This document shows positions 18,124-29,237 of a stretch of 64,000 bases of DNA, one piece after another (the stretch's first letter is position 1; the number at the start of each line of letters is the position of its first letter). The stretch is taken from assembly GCF_900110205.1 (NCBI RefSeq), contig NZ_FOCV01000003.1, positions 186,001 to 250,000 of the forward strand, given 5' to 3'. The notes beneath the pieces are model-generated. The model worked only from the letters and a program-made list of their open reading frames with translations, made no database searches and was not told the origin of the DNA. Origin of the DNA: Rhizobium tibeticum. Lineage in GTDB: Bacteria > Pseudomonadota > Alphaproteobacteria > Rhizobiales > Rhizobiaceae. A program made the position numbers and the translations under genes.

Positions 18124-18429
18124 ATCGTCCTCCTCGGATGAACGCCGCATCGCTGGGCGGCAAAGGCGGGAATCCAGGCCCGCGGATGCGGTTTTCTTCG
18201 TCTCCACAAGATGTGTTGTCAATATGACAATACAAGACGGTAGCCACTTCATTTTTTAAGCTACGGAAAATGTTGATAAAAATTTTTACAGTTTTTCCAG
18301 AACCGACACATAGATTAATTTATGTTGACATATTTACATTATCGAGCGAGTGTCTGCGCCATGTCGTGACGCACTTTCGGGATAGAGTGGAAAGTGGAGA
18401 CGCCATCAATTTTGCCATGGGAGGACAAC
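18124..18429. other. Divergent promoter region (aldolase / ABC importer)
   Basis: A 306-bp gap with no gene. It holds the near-perfect inverted repeat at 18216-18230 and an AT-rich tract at 18250-18345, where promoters for both directions are likely (for example TTGACA near 18325 on the plus strand). Confidence 0.6.
18216..18230. promoter_or_regulatory. Inverted repeat TTGTCA-ATA-TGACAA, candidate operator
   Basis: A perfect 6-bp inverted repeat, extended by flanking TGT/ACA to about 23 bp with one mismatched pair. It lies 93 bp upstream of the aldolase start and 200 bp before the importer start. It shares TTGT/ACAA half-sites with the site at 15726, so the same GntR regulator may bind both. 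Confidence 0.45.
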
Positions 18430-20079
18430 ATGACTGATCGCAATGAAGAAAAATCTGCGCAGGGAACGCAGATGTCACGCCGCGAGGCATTGAAGCTCGG
18501 CCTCGCCGCCGGTGTCGGCCTCACCGTATTCGGGATGAAGGCCCGTATCGTGTTCGCCGATGAAGGACAGGTTCTCAAGGCCGCGCATCCGGCGTTCGAC
18601 CAGGACTGGTCGCCGCTGCGTGGCGGCGGACGTCCTTTCCGCTGGAACTCGATCTGGTGGGCTTCGCCGATGTATTTCGACAGCGAAGGCAAGATCAAGC
18701 CATACGTCTTCACCAGCTGGGAATCCTCCGACAACAAGGTCTGGACCTTCAAGATCGATCCGAAGGCCGTCTTCTCCGATGGCAGCAAGATCACCTCGGC
18801 CGACGTCAAGGGCTCATGGGAAGTCGCGTCCATGCCGAACACCAAGAGCCAGCGCGCCGATCAGGTGCTGAGCAAGGTTCAGGGTTACAAGGAAATCAGC
18901 GGCGGCTCGGCCACCGAACTGACGGGCGTTGCTACGCCTGATGAAGGCACTGTTGTCGTGACCCTGACGGATGTCGATCCAATCTTCTTCATGCGCCTTG
19001 CCAACCATATCGCTCCGATCACCAAGGCAGCGCAGTCGCGCGGCAGCGATGGCGAGGAAGTCGCCGATTGGTACAAGCCCGACAGCAGCCCGGTGTTCTC
19101 CGGCCCGTTCAAGCTGACCAGCCTCGATATCGATGCCGGCAAGCTGGTATTCGAGCCGAACGAGAACTTTTTCGGGCCGAAGCCGAAGCTTGCCCGTATC
19201 GAGATCACATCGGTGGAAGACAACGTCACTGCGACCTCGCTGATCAACTCGGGCGAGTTCAACGCCCACACCGAGCTTGTGACCTCCACCATCATCCAGG
19301 ATCTCGGTCCCGAATTCTCCTCGGGCCCGCTGATCCCTACCAGCCAGCACTTCTGGTTCAACATCAGCCGCGCTCCGATGGACGATCCGAAGGTTCGCCA
19401 GGCGCTGATCATGGCGATCGATCGCGACGGCCTGTTCAAGGCATCCTATCCGGATGGACCGCACAGGAAGGCTGATCAGATTCTCAATTCCGTCCCCGGC
19501 GCCGACAATTCCGGCTTCGAGCCCTACCCCTACGATCCGGCAGCGGCCAAGAAGTTGCTTGCCGAATCCAGCTACGGTGGTCCCGAGCGCCTGCCGAAGA
19601 TCCTCTTTGTCGGCATCTCGGCCCCGGCCATCGAAGCCGCTGCCCAGTTCATCGCCGAACAGTGGCGCCAGAACCTCGGCATCACCGCTGTCGACATGAA
19701 GCCGCAACAGGACTCCTATGCCGGTCCTGACCAGAACGCGGTCCAGATCTTCCGCGATGACGTTGGGACACGCGTACCTGACGCCGCCTCCTATCTCGCC
19801 GGCTGCATCGCCTCGACCTCGTCGAACGCACAGAACAAGCTTGGCGGGTACAAGAACGATAAGGTTGATACAGCCCTTGCCGAAGCGGCCACGAAGCCGG
19901 CTGACGACCCGCAGCGCATCAAGCTCGCGCAGGATGCCCAGAAGGCATTCCGCGACGATTGGGCCTTCATTCCGTGGTATTCTCAGGCGATGTCGCGCTG
20001 GGCCACCAAGGAGGTCAAGGGCATGGAAAAGAACCTCGACTGGCAGGTCGTGGCGCCCTGGGACATCTCGGTCGGCTGA
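18430..20079 (+). CDS. ABC transporter substrate-binding protein, peptide/nickel (SBP_bac_5) family
   Basis: A 549-aa periplasmic binding protein. The N-terminus carries a twin-arginine signal, M-S-R-R-E-A-L-K-L-G-L-A-A-G, preceded by about 16 charged residues, so export by Tat is likely. Family motifs are YVFTSWESSDNKVWTFKI, FSDGSKITSADV and DDPKVRQALIMAIDRDGL. The start M-T-D-R-N-E has GGGAGGACAAC upstream. Proteins of this family carry oligopeptides but also oligosaccharides and opine-like compounds; catabolic neighbours favour a sugar-acid conjugate. It is the first gene of a seven-gene operon. Confidence 0.9.
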   Translation: MTDRNEEKSAQGTQMSRREALKLGLAAGVGLTVFGMKARIVFADEGQVLKAAHPAFDQDWSPLRGGGRPFRWNSIWWASPMYFDSEGKIKPYVFTSWESSDNKVWTFKIDPKAVFSDGSKITSADVKGSWEVASMPNTKSQRADQVLSKVQGYKEISGGSATELTGVATPDEGTVVVTLTDVDPIFFMRLANHIAPITKAAQSRGSDGEEVADWYKPDSSPVFSGPFKLTSLDIDAGKLVFEPNENFFGPKPKLARIEITSVEDNVTATSLINSGEFNAHTELVTSTIIQDLGPEFSSGPLIPTSQHFWFNISRAPMDDPKVRQALIMAIDRDGLFKASYPDGPHRKADQILNSVPGADNSGFEPYPYDPAAAKKLLAESSYGGPERLPKILFVGISAPAIEAAAQFIAEQWRQNLGITAVDMKPQQDSYAGPDQNAVQIFRDDVGTRVPDAASYLAGCIASTSSNAQNKLGGYKNDKVDTALAEAATKPADDPQRIKLAQDAQKAFRDDWAFIPWYSQAMSRWATKEVKGMEKNLDWQVVAPWDISVG

Positions 20080-20117
20080 GCCGGCGTCCGAAAATCGCCT
20101 CCGGGCATTTGGCAACC

Positions 20118-20143
20118 GCGCGAAGACCGCAAGGCCTTCGCGC
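20118..20143 (+). other. Intercistronic hairpin after the binding-protein gene
   Basis: GCGCGAAG-N10-CTTCGCGC, an 8-bp perfect stem 38 bp after the binding-protein stop, without a clear T run. Such hairpins protect the upstream message from exonucleases and let the binding protein be made in excess over the permease. Confidence 0.5.
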
Positions 20144-20220
20144 AAGTTTCAAGAACAGACGGCATCTCTGCGGGGACGACCCGAATAGCGAGCCATGCCG
20201 ACAACAGGTGGGAGGTAACC

Positions 20221-21177
20221 TTGTTACGCTACGTGCTAACCCGGTTTGCCATCTGGATTCCGTCCGTCCTGATAGTCATGCTGGCCGTGTATGCGCTGGC
20301 CTTCTACGGCGCCGGCGATCCGATCAAGCTGATCTTTCTGCGCGCACCCGGCGACGTTGCCTATAATCCCGAGCGCATCGAAGCGATCCGCGAAAGCGCC
20401 GGCCTGAACAAGCCGTTCATCGTGCAGTTCGGCCTTTATATCTGGAACCTGCTGCATGGCCAGTTCGGCAACTCGCTGACCTCGGGCCGGTCGGTCTGGG
20501 CCATGGTTTCGGCTGCTGCGCCGGTTTCCTTCCAACTGGCGCTCTGTTCCATCATCTTGACCGCCGTCGTCGCCATTCCGCTCGGCATGATCGCAGCGCT
20601 GAACCAGAACACGAGGCTCGATTACACGATCCTTGGCAGTGCGCTCTTCCTGTGGGCGATCCCGGCCTACGTCGCTGGTCCGCTGCTCATGGTCGCCCTG
20701 ATCGTGCTGTTGCCGATGATCAAGGTGCCCTACGGCTGGGGCGGCGTCCTTGACGCACGTATCATCTTGCCGCTGATCGTGCTGTCGTTCCAGCCGATCG
20801 CGCTCATCGTGCGCCAGACGCGTGCGGCGGTCATCGAGGTTCTCTCGGAGGACTTTGTACGCACTGCCCGCGCCAAGGGCGTTCCGGAAATCGTGGTGGC
20901 TCTGCGCCACATTCTACGCCCGGTATTGACGCCTGTCGTGACCCAGCTCGGCCTGATCATGATTACCATCGTCAACGGCGCGATCTTCGTCGAACTCGTT
21001 TTTGGTCTGCCGGGCCTCGGACGCCTCACCGTTCAGGCGCTGACCAACTCCGACTACCCCGTCATTCTGGCAATTACGCTGATCGGATCCTTCCTGGTCA
21101 TGGCCTCGAACCTCTTGGTCGACGTGCTCTATCCGCTGCTTGATCCGCGCGCCAATGATGCAAGAAGGAGCCGCTGA
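20221..21177 (+). CDS. ABC transporter permease, DppB/OppB type
   Basis: A 318-aa inner-membrane protein with six hydrophobic segments. The EAA loop reads LSEDFVRTARAKGVPEIVVALRH... The start codon is TTG, with GGGAGGTAACC directly before it; no ATG fits as well. It forms a heterodimer channel with the next gene, which starts 3 nt after its stop region. Confidence 0.9.
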   Translation: MLRYVLTRFAIWIPSVLIVMLAVYALAFYGAGDPIKLIFLRAPGDVAYNPERIEAIRESAGLNKPFIVQFGLYIWNLLHGQFGNSLTSGRSVWAMVSAAAPVSFQLALCSIILTAVVAIPLGMIAALNQNTRLDYTILGSALFLWAIPAYVAGPLLMVALIVLLPMIKVPYGWGGVLDARIILPLIVLSFQPIALIVRQTRAAVIEVLSEDFVRTARAKGVPEIVVALRHILRPVLTPVVTQLGLIMITIVNGAIFVELVFGLPGLGRLTVQALTNSDYPVILAITLIGSFLVMASNLLVDVLYPLLDPRANDARRSR

Positions 21178-21179
21178 CC

Positions 21180-22142
21180 ATGTCCGCCATCCCTCTCTCC
21201 ACGATCGAAGACACGCAGGAAGAACCCCCGGTCAACCTGTGGCGCGACGCCTGGCATCGCCTGAAGCGCAACAAGCTTGCCCTGTTCGGCCTGATTGTCG
21301 TCCTGATCCTCGGCTTCACCGCGATCTTTGGTCCCTACCTGGCGCCTTACGATTATCTGGGCCAGGATCTGCAGGCGCGAAACGCCGTTCCCTCGCTGCA
21401 CCATCTTTTCGGCACGGACGATCTCGGCCGCGACGTCTTCAGCCGCGTCGTCTTTGGCACGCGCACGGCTTTCCTGGTTGCGATCGTCGTGACCTTGATT
21501 GCCGTTGCGATCGGTCTCGTGCTTGGAGCCATTGCCGGTTTCTTCGGCAATCCATTTGACAGCGCCATCATGTGGCTGACGGATGTGACCATGTCGGTGC
21601 CGAACCTGCTGCTCGTTGTCGTTATCAATGCGTCCCTGAAGACACCGATCGCGAAATGGATGGAGGCCCAGTACATGGCAACCCTCAATCCATTCTATCG
21701 CCAGACGATATGGGTGGATTTCTTCCTGGTCTTCGGCTCGATGGCGCTTATCTCCTGGCCGCCGTATGCGCGCTTGGTGCGCGCCCAGGTGCTGTCGATC
21801 CGCAGCCGCCCCTATATCACCGCGGCCCAGGCTCTCGGTCTGTCCAACTGGCTCATCATGAAGCGTTACGTGGTACCGAACGCGCTTGGACCGCTGATCG
21901 TTTCCGTCAGTGCTGGTCTCGGCACCGCGATGGTTCTAGAAAGCGCCTTCAGCTTCCTCGGCGTTGGCGTCAATCCGCCGACTCCGAGCTGGGGCAACAT
22001 GATTTCGGACGGTCTACGCGTCTGGCAGCATTATCCCCATCTCCTCGCCGCACCGGCAGCCGTTCTCGGCCTTGCCTCGGTTGCCTTCAGCTTCCTCGGC
22101 GATGGCCTCAACGACGCACTCAATCCGCGGGGCAGCAAGTGA
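21180..22142 (+). CDS. ABC transporter permease, DppC/OppC type
   Basis: A 320-aa inner-membrane permease. It has the N-terminal cytoplasmic helix typical of OppC proteins (W-R-D-A-W-H-R-L-K-R-N-K), the motif HHLFGTDDLGRDVFSRVVFG, and an EAA loop at YITAAQALGLSNWLIMKRYV. The stop overlaps the next ATG (ATGA), giving coupled translation with the first ATPase gene. Between transmembrane segments 3 and 4 there is an extra stretch of about 30 residues (KTPIAKWMEAQYMATLNPFY) compared with the shorter family members. Confidence 0.9.
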   Translation: MSAIPLSTIEDTQEEPPVNLWRDAWHRLKRNKLALFGLIVVLILGFTAIFGPYLAPYDYLGQDLQARNAVPSLHHLFGTDDLGRDVFSRVVFGTRTAFLVAIVVTLIAVAIGLVLGAIAGFFGNPFDSAIMWLTDVTMSVPNLLLVVVINASLKTPIAKWMEAQYMATLNPFYRQTIWVDFFLVFGSMALISWPPYARLVRAQVLSIRSRPYITAAQALGLSNWLIMKRYVVPNALGPLIVSVSAGLGTAMVLESAFSFLGVGVNPPTPSWGNMISDGLRVWQHYPHLLAAPAAVLGLASVAFSFLGDGLNDALNPRGSK

Positions 22143-23149
22143 TGAACACGACCAAATCCAGTGAACGACTGCTCGATGTCCGCGGCCTCACCGTCGAAAT
22201 CGACGGACGCAACGGCCCTGCCGTTGTCGTCGACGGGATCGACCTCCATGTCAACAAGGGCGAGACGCTCGGCGTCGTCGGCGAGTCCGGCTGTGGCAAG
22301 AGTCTGACGATGCTGAGCCTGATGCGGCTCCTGCCCAACAAGATCAAGGTCAGCAAAGGCTCGGCCAACTTCGACGGCAATGACTTGCAGAAGATGTCGA
22401 ACAAGGAACTCCGCAAGGTGCGCGGCGGCGATATCGGGTTCGTCTTCCAGGATCCGATGACCTCGCTAAACCCGGTCATGCGGGTCGGCGACCAGATCTG
22501 CGAGCCACTGATCTATCATCGCAAGATGAGCAAGGCGCAGGCCCGCGCACGTGCCGTCGAACTGCTGCGTCTCGTCGGCATTCCCGGTCCGGAAGAGCGG
22601 CTGCAGGCCTATCCGCACGAATTGTCTGGCGGCATGCGCCAGCGCGTAATGATCGCCATTGGCCTTGCTTGCAATCCGAAGCTGCTGATCGCCGACGAAC
22701 CGACGACGGCGCTCGACGTCACCATCCAGGCCCAGATCGTCGATCTCGTGAAGGATCTGCGCGCCAAGCTCGGCATGTCGGTGGTGTGGATCACTCATGA
22801 CCTGGCGCTGATCGCCGGTCTGGTCGATCGCGTCGCCGTGCTTTACGCCGGCACCGTCGTCGAGGATGCGCCGGTCGATGAACTCTACGCTCGCCCGAGC
22901 CATCCCTACACGCGCGGTCTCTTGGCCTCGATCCCGAAGCTGTCGGATGCACCGGCAAGCCGGCTGAGCTCGATCGGCGGGACACCGCCCGAACCGGGTC
23001 GCCGGCCGAAGGGCTGCCCCTTTGCGCCGCGTTGTCCGCTGGCGGAAGCGATTTGCCACGAGCGCGTACCGAAGCTCGAGCCGCTGGCCGGCGCTGGAAA
23101 TCACCGGACCGCCTGTTTTGTCGTCCAGAAAATGCAGGAGGCTGCGTGA
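22142..23149 (+). CDS. ABC transporter ATP-binding protein, OppD/DppD type
   Basis: A 335-aa ATPase. Walker A GESGCGKS, signature [12 protein letters not shown], Walker [13 protein letters not shown] and the switch histidine ITHDLALI are all present. The C-terminal oligopeptide-transporter extension with the cysteine pattern [17 protein letters not shown] may bind an Fe-S cluster, as in other OppD/F proteins. It starts by ATGA overlap with the permease and ends by the same overlap with the next ATPase. The open frame extends upstream into the permease gene but is not coding there. Confidence 0.92.
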   Translation: MNTTKSSERLLDVRGLTVEIDGRNGPAVVVDGIDLHVNKGETLGVVGESGCGKSLTMLSLMRLLPNKIKVSKGSANFDGNDLQKMSNKELRKVRGGDIGFVFQDPMTSLNPVMRVGDQICEPLIYHRKMSKAQARARAVELLRLVGIPGPEERLQAYPHELSGGMRQRVMIAIGLACNPKLLIADEPTTALDVTIQAQIVDLVKDLRAKLGMSVVWITHDLALIAGLVDRVAVLYAGTVVEDAPVDELYARPSHPYTRGLLASIPKLSDAPASRLSSIGGTPPEPGRRPKGCPFAPRCPLAEAICHERVPKLEPLAGAGNHRTACFVVQKMQEAA

Positions 23150-24141
23150 TGGGTGCCCAACCGCTGCTCAGGGTCGAGAACCTCGTCAAGCATTTCCACG
23201 TCAAGCTCGGCGCCTTCGGCGAACGCACGGCGACGGTCTATGCGCTCGACAACGTCAATCTCGATATCATGGAAGGCGAGACACTGAGCCTCGTCGGCGA
23301 ATCCGGTTGCGGCAAGTCGACGACCGGCTTCACCATCCTCAACCTCTACAAGGCAACCAGTGGCAAGGTCGTCTACAAGGGCCAGGATCTGGCAACGCTG
23401 GACGAGAAGCAGATGCGGCCCTTCCGCCGCGACCTGCAGATCGTCTTCCAGGATCCTTATTCTACACTCAACCCGCGCATGACGATCGGCGAGGCGATTG
23501 GAGAGCCGATCCTGTTCCACAAGCTCTGCACCAAAGCGGAACTGAAGGACAGGGTTGCGACGCTGCTGACCGACGTCGGCCTGTCGACCCGCTTTGCCCA
23601 GCGCTATCCGCACGAGCTTTCCGGCGGCCAACGGCAGCGTGTCGTCATCGCCCGCGCGCTCGCCTGCCAGCCCAAGTTCATCGTCTGCGACGAAGCGATC
23701 TCCGCACTCGACGTTTCCATTCAGGCGCAGATCATCAACCTTTTGCTCGACCTGCAGGAAAAATACGGCCTGACCTACCTGTTCATCGCCCACGATCTGG
23801 CCGTCGTTCGCCATATCAGCACCCGTGTCGGCGTGATGTATCTCGGCCGTCTGGCGGAGCTTGCAACCCGCCAGGAGCTGTTCGACAACCCGCTGCATCC
23901 CTACACCAAGGCGCTGCTATCGGCCGTTCCGGACACCGATCCGGAGCTGGAACGCAACCGCAAGCGCCAGATCCTGCAGGGTGACGTGCCAAGTCCGCTC
24001 AATCCGCCGACCGGCTGCCGCTTCCATACGCGATGCCCAATCGCCATGGCGGTTTGCAGCAGGACGGTTCCGGAATGGAAGGCAGCCAAGCCCGGCCATC
24101 TCGTCGCCTGCCACGCGGTCAACACAGGACAAACCACATGA
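23149..24141 (+). CDS. ABC transporter ATP-binding protein, OppF/DppF type
   Basis: A 330-aa ATPase partner of the preceding protein. Walker A GESGCGKS, signature [12 protein letters not shown], Walker [13 protein letters not shown] (D-E-A instead of D-E-P, common in OppF) and FIAHDLAVV. The C-terminal [16 protein letters not shown] repeats the cysteine pattern. ATGA overlaps at both ends show strict translational coupling with its neighbours, including the kinase gene that follows. Confidence 0.92.
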   Translation: MGAQPLLRVENLVKHFHVKLGAFGERTATVYALDNVNLDIMEGETLSLVGESGCGKSTTGFTILNLYKATSGKVVYKGQDLATLDEKQMRPFRRDLQIVFQDPYSTLNPRMTIGEAIGEPILFHKLCTKAELKDRVATLLTDVGLSTRFAQRYPHELSGGQRQRVVIARALACQPKFIVCDEAISALDVSIQAQIINLLLDLQEKYGLTYLFIAHDLAVVRHISTRVGVMYLGRLAELATRQELFDNPLHPYTKALLSAVPDTDPELERNRKRQILQGDVPSPLNPPTGCRFHTRCPIAMAVCSRTVPEWKAAKPGHLVACHAVNTGQTT

Positions 24142-25199
24142 CGTTGAAGGTCGCGATCATCGCTGACGATCTGACCGGCGCACTCGACACGGGAACCCCC
24201 TTTGTCGATGCCGGGCTTTCCGTTGCTGTCGCGATCGAGGTCGAAGCCATCTCGGATGCGCTTGTGACCGGTTGTGAGGTCGTCGTGGTCAACACGGCCT
24301 CAAGAGCTCTCCCGGAGGAGGAAGCGGCAGGAAGGGTCAGCGTTGCGGCGAAGGCCCTTCTTGCCGCCTCGCCTCAGATGGTTCTGAAAAAGATAGACTC
24401 CCGTCTCAAGGGGAATGTTGCAGCAGAAAGCGCAGCTATTGCCGCCATCTTCGGCCACGAGGCAATCGTCGTGGCACCAGCCATTCCCGATCAAGAGCGC
24501 TTGACCCGCAATGGCCATGTCGTCGGCCGTGGCGTCAACGAGCCGCTACCGATTGCCGATCTCTTCAAGACAACCGACAGCCAGGTCCTCGTTCGTGACG
24601 CCGAGACTGATAGCGATCTCGACCGGCTGGTCGGCAAGCACGACTGGAAGATCACACTTGCCGTTGGCGCGCGCGGCATCGGAGCTGCGCTTGCTCGCAA
24701 GATCGGCAGGGCCCACAAAGCAGGCCGACCCTTTGCGGCATCAAATCGGACAGTTTTCGCCGTCGGCTCCCGCGACCCGATCACGGCGGTACAAATGACC
24801 AAGCTGGAGGCTTCCGGTATCCTGACCGCGGCCATTGATGCTCCCGTGGGAGTGCTACCGGACGAACAGTCGTCAGGCCTGCCGGTGCTTCTGCGCTGTA
24901 CAGGCAAAGTCACCGGCGAGACCGCGGCAGTTGCCGACCGGTTCGCGAAGGGCGTAAAGTCGATCATAGATGCGACGCGCCCGGAGATGCTGATGGTTGG
25001 CGGTGGCGATACGGCGCTGGCAGTTTTTCGCGAACTCGGAATTCGGATCCTGAGGCCGCAGGGCGAAATCGAGGCGGGCATTCCGTGGTTTGACGTCGCA
25101 ACCGCCGATGGCCTGCGTTTCCGCTGCGCGGTGAAGTCCGGGGGCTTCGGTAATTCTGATAGTTTGGTAAGACTGATTGCACAGAATCAGGCGGCATAG
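24138..25199 (+). CDS. DUF1537 four-carbon acid-sugar kinase
   Basis: A 353-aa kinase. The N-terminal substrate domain starts VAIIADDLTGALDTGTPF and has KKIDSRLKGN; the C-terminal nucleotide domain has LMVGGGDTALAVFRELGI and KSGGFGNSDSL. Characterised members phosphorylate D-threonate, D-erythronate or related acids at O-4, and the product is taken by PdxA2-type dehydrogenases, one of which is encoded in this island. It is shorter than the usual 410-430 aa but both domain signatures are present. ATGA overlap with the ATPase gene shows it belongs to the importer operon. Confidence 0.85.
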   Translation: MTLKVAIIADDLTGALDTGTPFVDAGLSVAVAIEVEAISDALVTGCEVVVVNTASRALPEEEAAGRVSVAAKALLAASPQMVLKKIDSRLKGNVAAESAAIAAIFGHEAIVVAPAIPDQERLTRNGHVVGRGVNEPLPIADLFKTTDSQVLVRDAETDSDLDRLVGKHDWKITLAVGARGIGAALARKIGRAHKAGRPFAASNRTVFAVGSRDPITAVQMTKLEASGILTAAIDAPVGVLPDEQSSGLPVLLRCTGKVTGETAAVADRFAKGVKSIIDATRPEMLMVGGGDTALAVFRELGIRILRPQGEIEAGIPWFDVATADGLRFRCAVKSGGFGNSDSLVRLIAQNQAA

Positions 25200-25203
25200 G
25201 ACA

Positions 25204-25989
25204 ATGCCGACGGGGAGAATGAAGGTGGACGAAGCAAACGGTGTATCGGCGAATGCGCAAGCGGCGCCTGCGACAAAGCCGGAGCGCGGTAAGGCCGTCA
25301 AGCTGGTCGATCGGGTATTCGATCAGTTGCAAGAGCGCATTCGCTCGGGAAATTATCCGCCGGATTCACGACTTCCCGGTGAGCACGAGCTTGCATCGAT
25401 GCTTGGCGTCTCGCGCCCCATCGTGCGCGACGCGTTGGCACGCTTGCGCGATCAGGGCATCGTCTACGCCAGGCAAGGTGCCGGCACCTTCGTCGGCGCT
25501 CATGGCTCGCCGACGACGCAGCTTTCCTATTCGCCGGTCAAGACGATCGCCGATATTCAGCGCTGCTATGAGTTTCGCCTGACGATCGAGCCTGCTGCCG
25601 CCTATTTTGCTGCCAAGCGCCGCGACGAGGCGGCGATTCAAAAGATTGCAGCTGCTCTCGCCGATCTCCGTGAGGCGACCAGCCACCAGCTTCATCGCAC
25701 TGACGCCGACTTCACGTTCCATCGTGCGGTCACGGAAGCCGCCAACAACCATTACTACACGGCCTCGATTGATGCCCTGAAAGCGCATATCGCGGTCGGC
25801 ATGCATCTTCACGGTCTGTCTCTGCTTGGCCCGCGCCAAGGTCTTGAGCAGGTCTACGAAGAACACAACAAGATCTACCTCGCCATCGTCGAAGGTCGCG
25901 CGGAAGACGCGCGGGCGCTGATGAAGGCGCATCTCGAGGGCTCGCAGAGCCGCCTCTTCGAAGGCCGCGCGCTGGACCTTTCGATGTAG
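25204..25989 (+). CDS. GntR-family regulator, FadR (FCD) subfamily
   Basis: A 261-aa repressor. The winged helix is SRLPGEHELASMLGVSRPIVRDALARLRDQGIV; the FCD ligand domain keeps the metal-ligand pattern D-x3-H (DADFTFHRAV), EEHNKI and KAHLEG. Two starts are possible, ATG 25204 and ATG 25219; the first is 4 nt after the kinase stop. As last gene of the importer-kinase operon it is the likely sensor of the pathway's substrate or intermediate, acting at the sites at 15726 and 18216. Confidence 0.88.
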   Translation: MPTGRMKVDEANGVSANAQAAPATKPERGKAVKLVDRVFDQLQERIRSGNYPPDSRLPGEHELASMLGVSRPIVRDALARLRDQGIVYARQGAGTFVGAHGSPTTQLSYSPVKTIADIQRCYEFRLTIEPAAAYFAAKRRDEAAIQKIAAALADLREATSHQLHRTDADFTFHRAVTEAANNHYYTASIDALKAHIAVGMHLHGLSLLGPRQGLEQVYEEHNKIYLAIVEGRAEDARALMKAHLEGSQSRLFEGRALDLSM

Positions 25990-26003
25990 CCTACGCGGTC
26001 GGC

Positions 26004-26031
26004 TTGACAGCTTTGCTACTCTGGTTCTAAC
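26004..26031 (+). promoter_or_regulatory. Promoter of thiCOSGE
   Basis: TTGACA (26004-26009), a 16-bp spacer, then TCTAAC (26026-26031). Transcription would start near 26038, a few bases before the TPP aptamer, which supports this assignment. Confidence 0.6.
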
Positions 26032-26043
26032 CTTTTCGCATTC

Positions 26044-28067
<2,024 letters not shown>

Positions 28068-28068
28068 T

Positions 28069-29043
28069 ATGCATGTGCTTGTCAAAGGGGCCGGCGTTGC
28101 CGGCCTCGTCGTCGCCCACGAACTCAGCCTTCGCGGTGCCGATGCGACGGTCATTGATCCCGGTAAAGGTTCCAGTCAGGCAGCCTCCTGGCTCGCGGGC
28201 GGCATGCTCGCGCCCTGGTGCGAGCGCGAAAGTGCCGAGGAAGCCGTATTGCTGCGAGGCCGCGATGCTCCCGACCGGTGGGACATGATACTGCCGGGGG
28301 AGGTACAACGAAACGGAACCCTGGTGGTTGCTCCCGCCCGCGACCAGAGCGAGCTCAATCGCTTCGCCGGTCGCACAAGCGGCCATAGATGGTTGGATGA
28401 AGAAAATATCGCCTCATTGGAGCCAGCTCTGGCAGGGCGCTTCAGGCGCGCCCTTTTCTTCCCACTCGAAGGACACCTCAATCCAAGGCGAGTCTTGTGT
28501 CTGCTGCGAGAAAAACTTGTCGATCGACGTATTGCATTCATCGACCGAGAGGCCGAAGAGACCGACTACGACGACATCGTGGATTGCACTGGCGCAGCGC
28601 GGATCGGGCAGACGAGCGGACTTCGCGGCGTTCGCGGCGAAATGCTTTATCTGGAAACCGCCGAGGTTACCCTCACCAGACCCGTTCGCCTGCTGCATCC
28701 CCGCTTTCCTGTCTATATCGTTCCGCGCGGAGATGGCCTGTTCATGGTGGGTGCCACCATGATCGAGACGGAGTTCGACGGTCCGATCTCGGCGCGTTCG
28801 ATGATGGAGTTGTTGAACGCCGCCTATGCAGTGCATCCCGCCTTCGCGGACGCTGCCGTGGTCGAAACCGGCGTGGGCATCCGGCCGGCATTCGCCGACA
28901 ATTTTCCCCGCGCGACCCGCGAACGCGGTGCGGTCGTGCTCAACGGCCTCTATCGCCACGGCTTCCTGCTTGCACCCGCAATGGCGCAGGAAGCCGTTGA
29001 CCTTGTCTTCTCCAGAACGGAACCAGGAGGAAATAGCCGATGA
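28069..29043 (+). CDS. thiO: Glycine oxidase ThiO
   Basis: FAD-dependent amine oxidase (324 aa) that oxidises glycine to iminoglycine (dehydroglycine) for thiazole synthesis. The dinucleotide motif is VKGAGVAGLVVAHELSLRG; the C-terminal GVGIRPAFADNFPR and NGLYRHGFLLAPAMA contain the substrate arginine. ATG 28069 starts 2 nt after the thiC stop; no strong ribosome site is seen, so coupling to thiC is likely. The end overlaps thiS (ATGA). Confidence 0.93.
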   Translation: MHVLVKGAGVAGLVVAHELSLRGADATVIDPGKGSSQAASWLAGGMLAPWCERESAEEAVLLRGRDAPDRWDMILPGEVQRNGTLVVAPARDQSELNRFAGRTSGHRWLDEENIASLEPALAGRFRRALFFPLEGHLNPRRVLCLLREKLVDRRIAFIDREAEETDYDDIVDCTGAARIGQTSGLRGVRGEMLYLETAEVTLTRPVRLLHPRFPVYIVPRGDGLFMVGATMIETEFDGPISARSMMELLNAAYAVHPAFADAAVVETGVGIRPAFADNFPRATRERGAVVLNGLYRHGFLLAPAMAQEAVDLVFSRTEPGGNSR

Positions 29044-29237
29044 AACTGATCGTCAACGGCGAGCATCACGACCTCATTGCAGCAACGTTGTCGCAACTGC
29101 TGACGCTGATGGAATACGAGGGCGAATGGTTGGCGACCGCCGTCAACGGCGAAATCGTCCACCGCGAGGACCGTGTCGACCACGCACTCAACGACAATGA
29201 CAGGATCGAAATCTTGTCACCGATGCAGGGCGGCTGA
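29040..29237 (+). CDS. thiS: Sulfur carrier protein ThiS
   Basis: A 65-aa ubiquitin-like protein ending in Gly-Gly (S-P-M-Q-G-G), the residue that becomes the thiocarboxylate sulfur donor. The family pattern VNGEIVHREDRVDHALNDNDRIEIL is clear. It starts by ATGA overlap with thiO and stops directly before thiG. Confidence 0.95.
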   Translation: MKLIVNGEHHDLIAATLSQLLTLMEYEGEWLATAVNGEIVHREDRVDHALNDNDRIEILSPMQGG

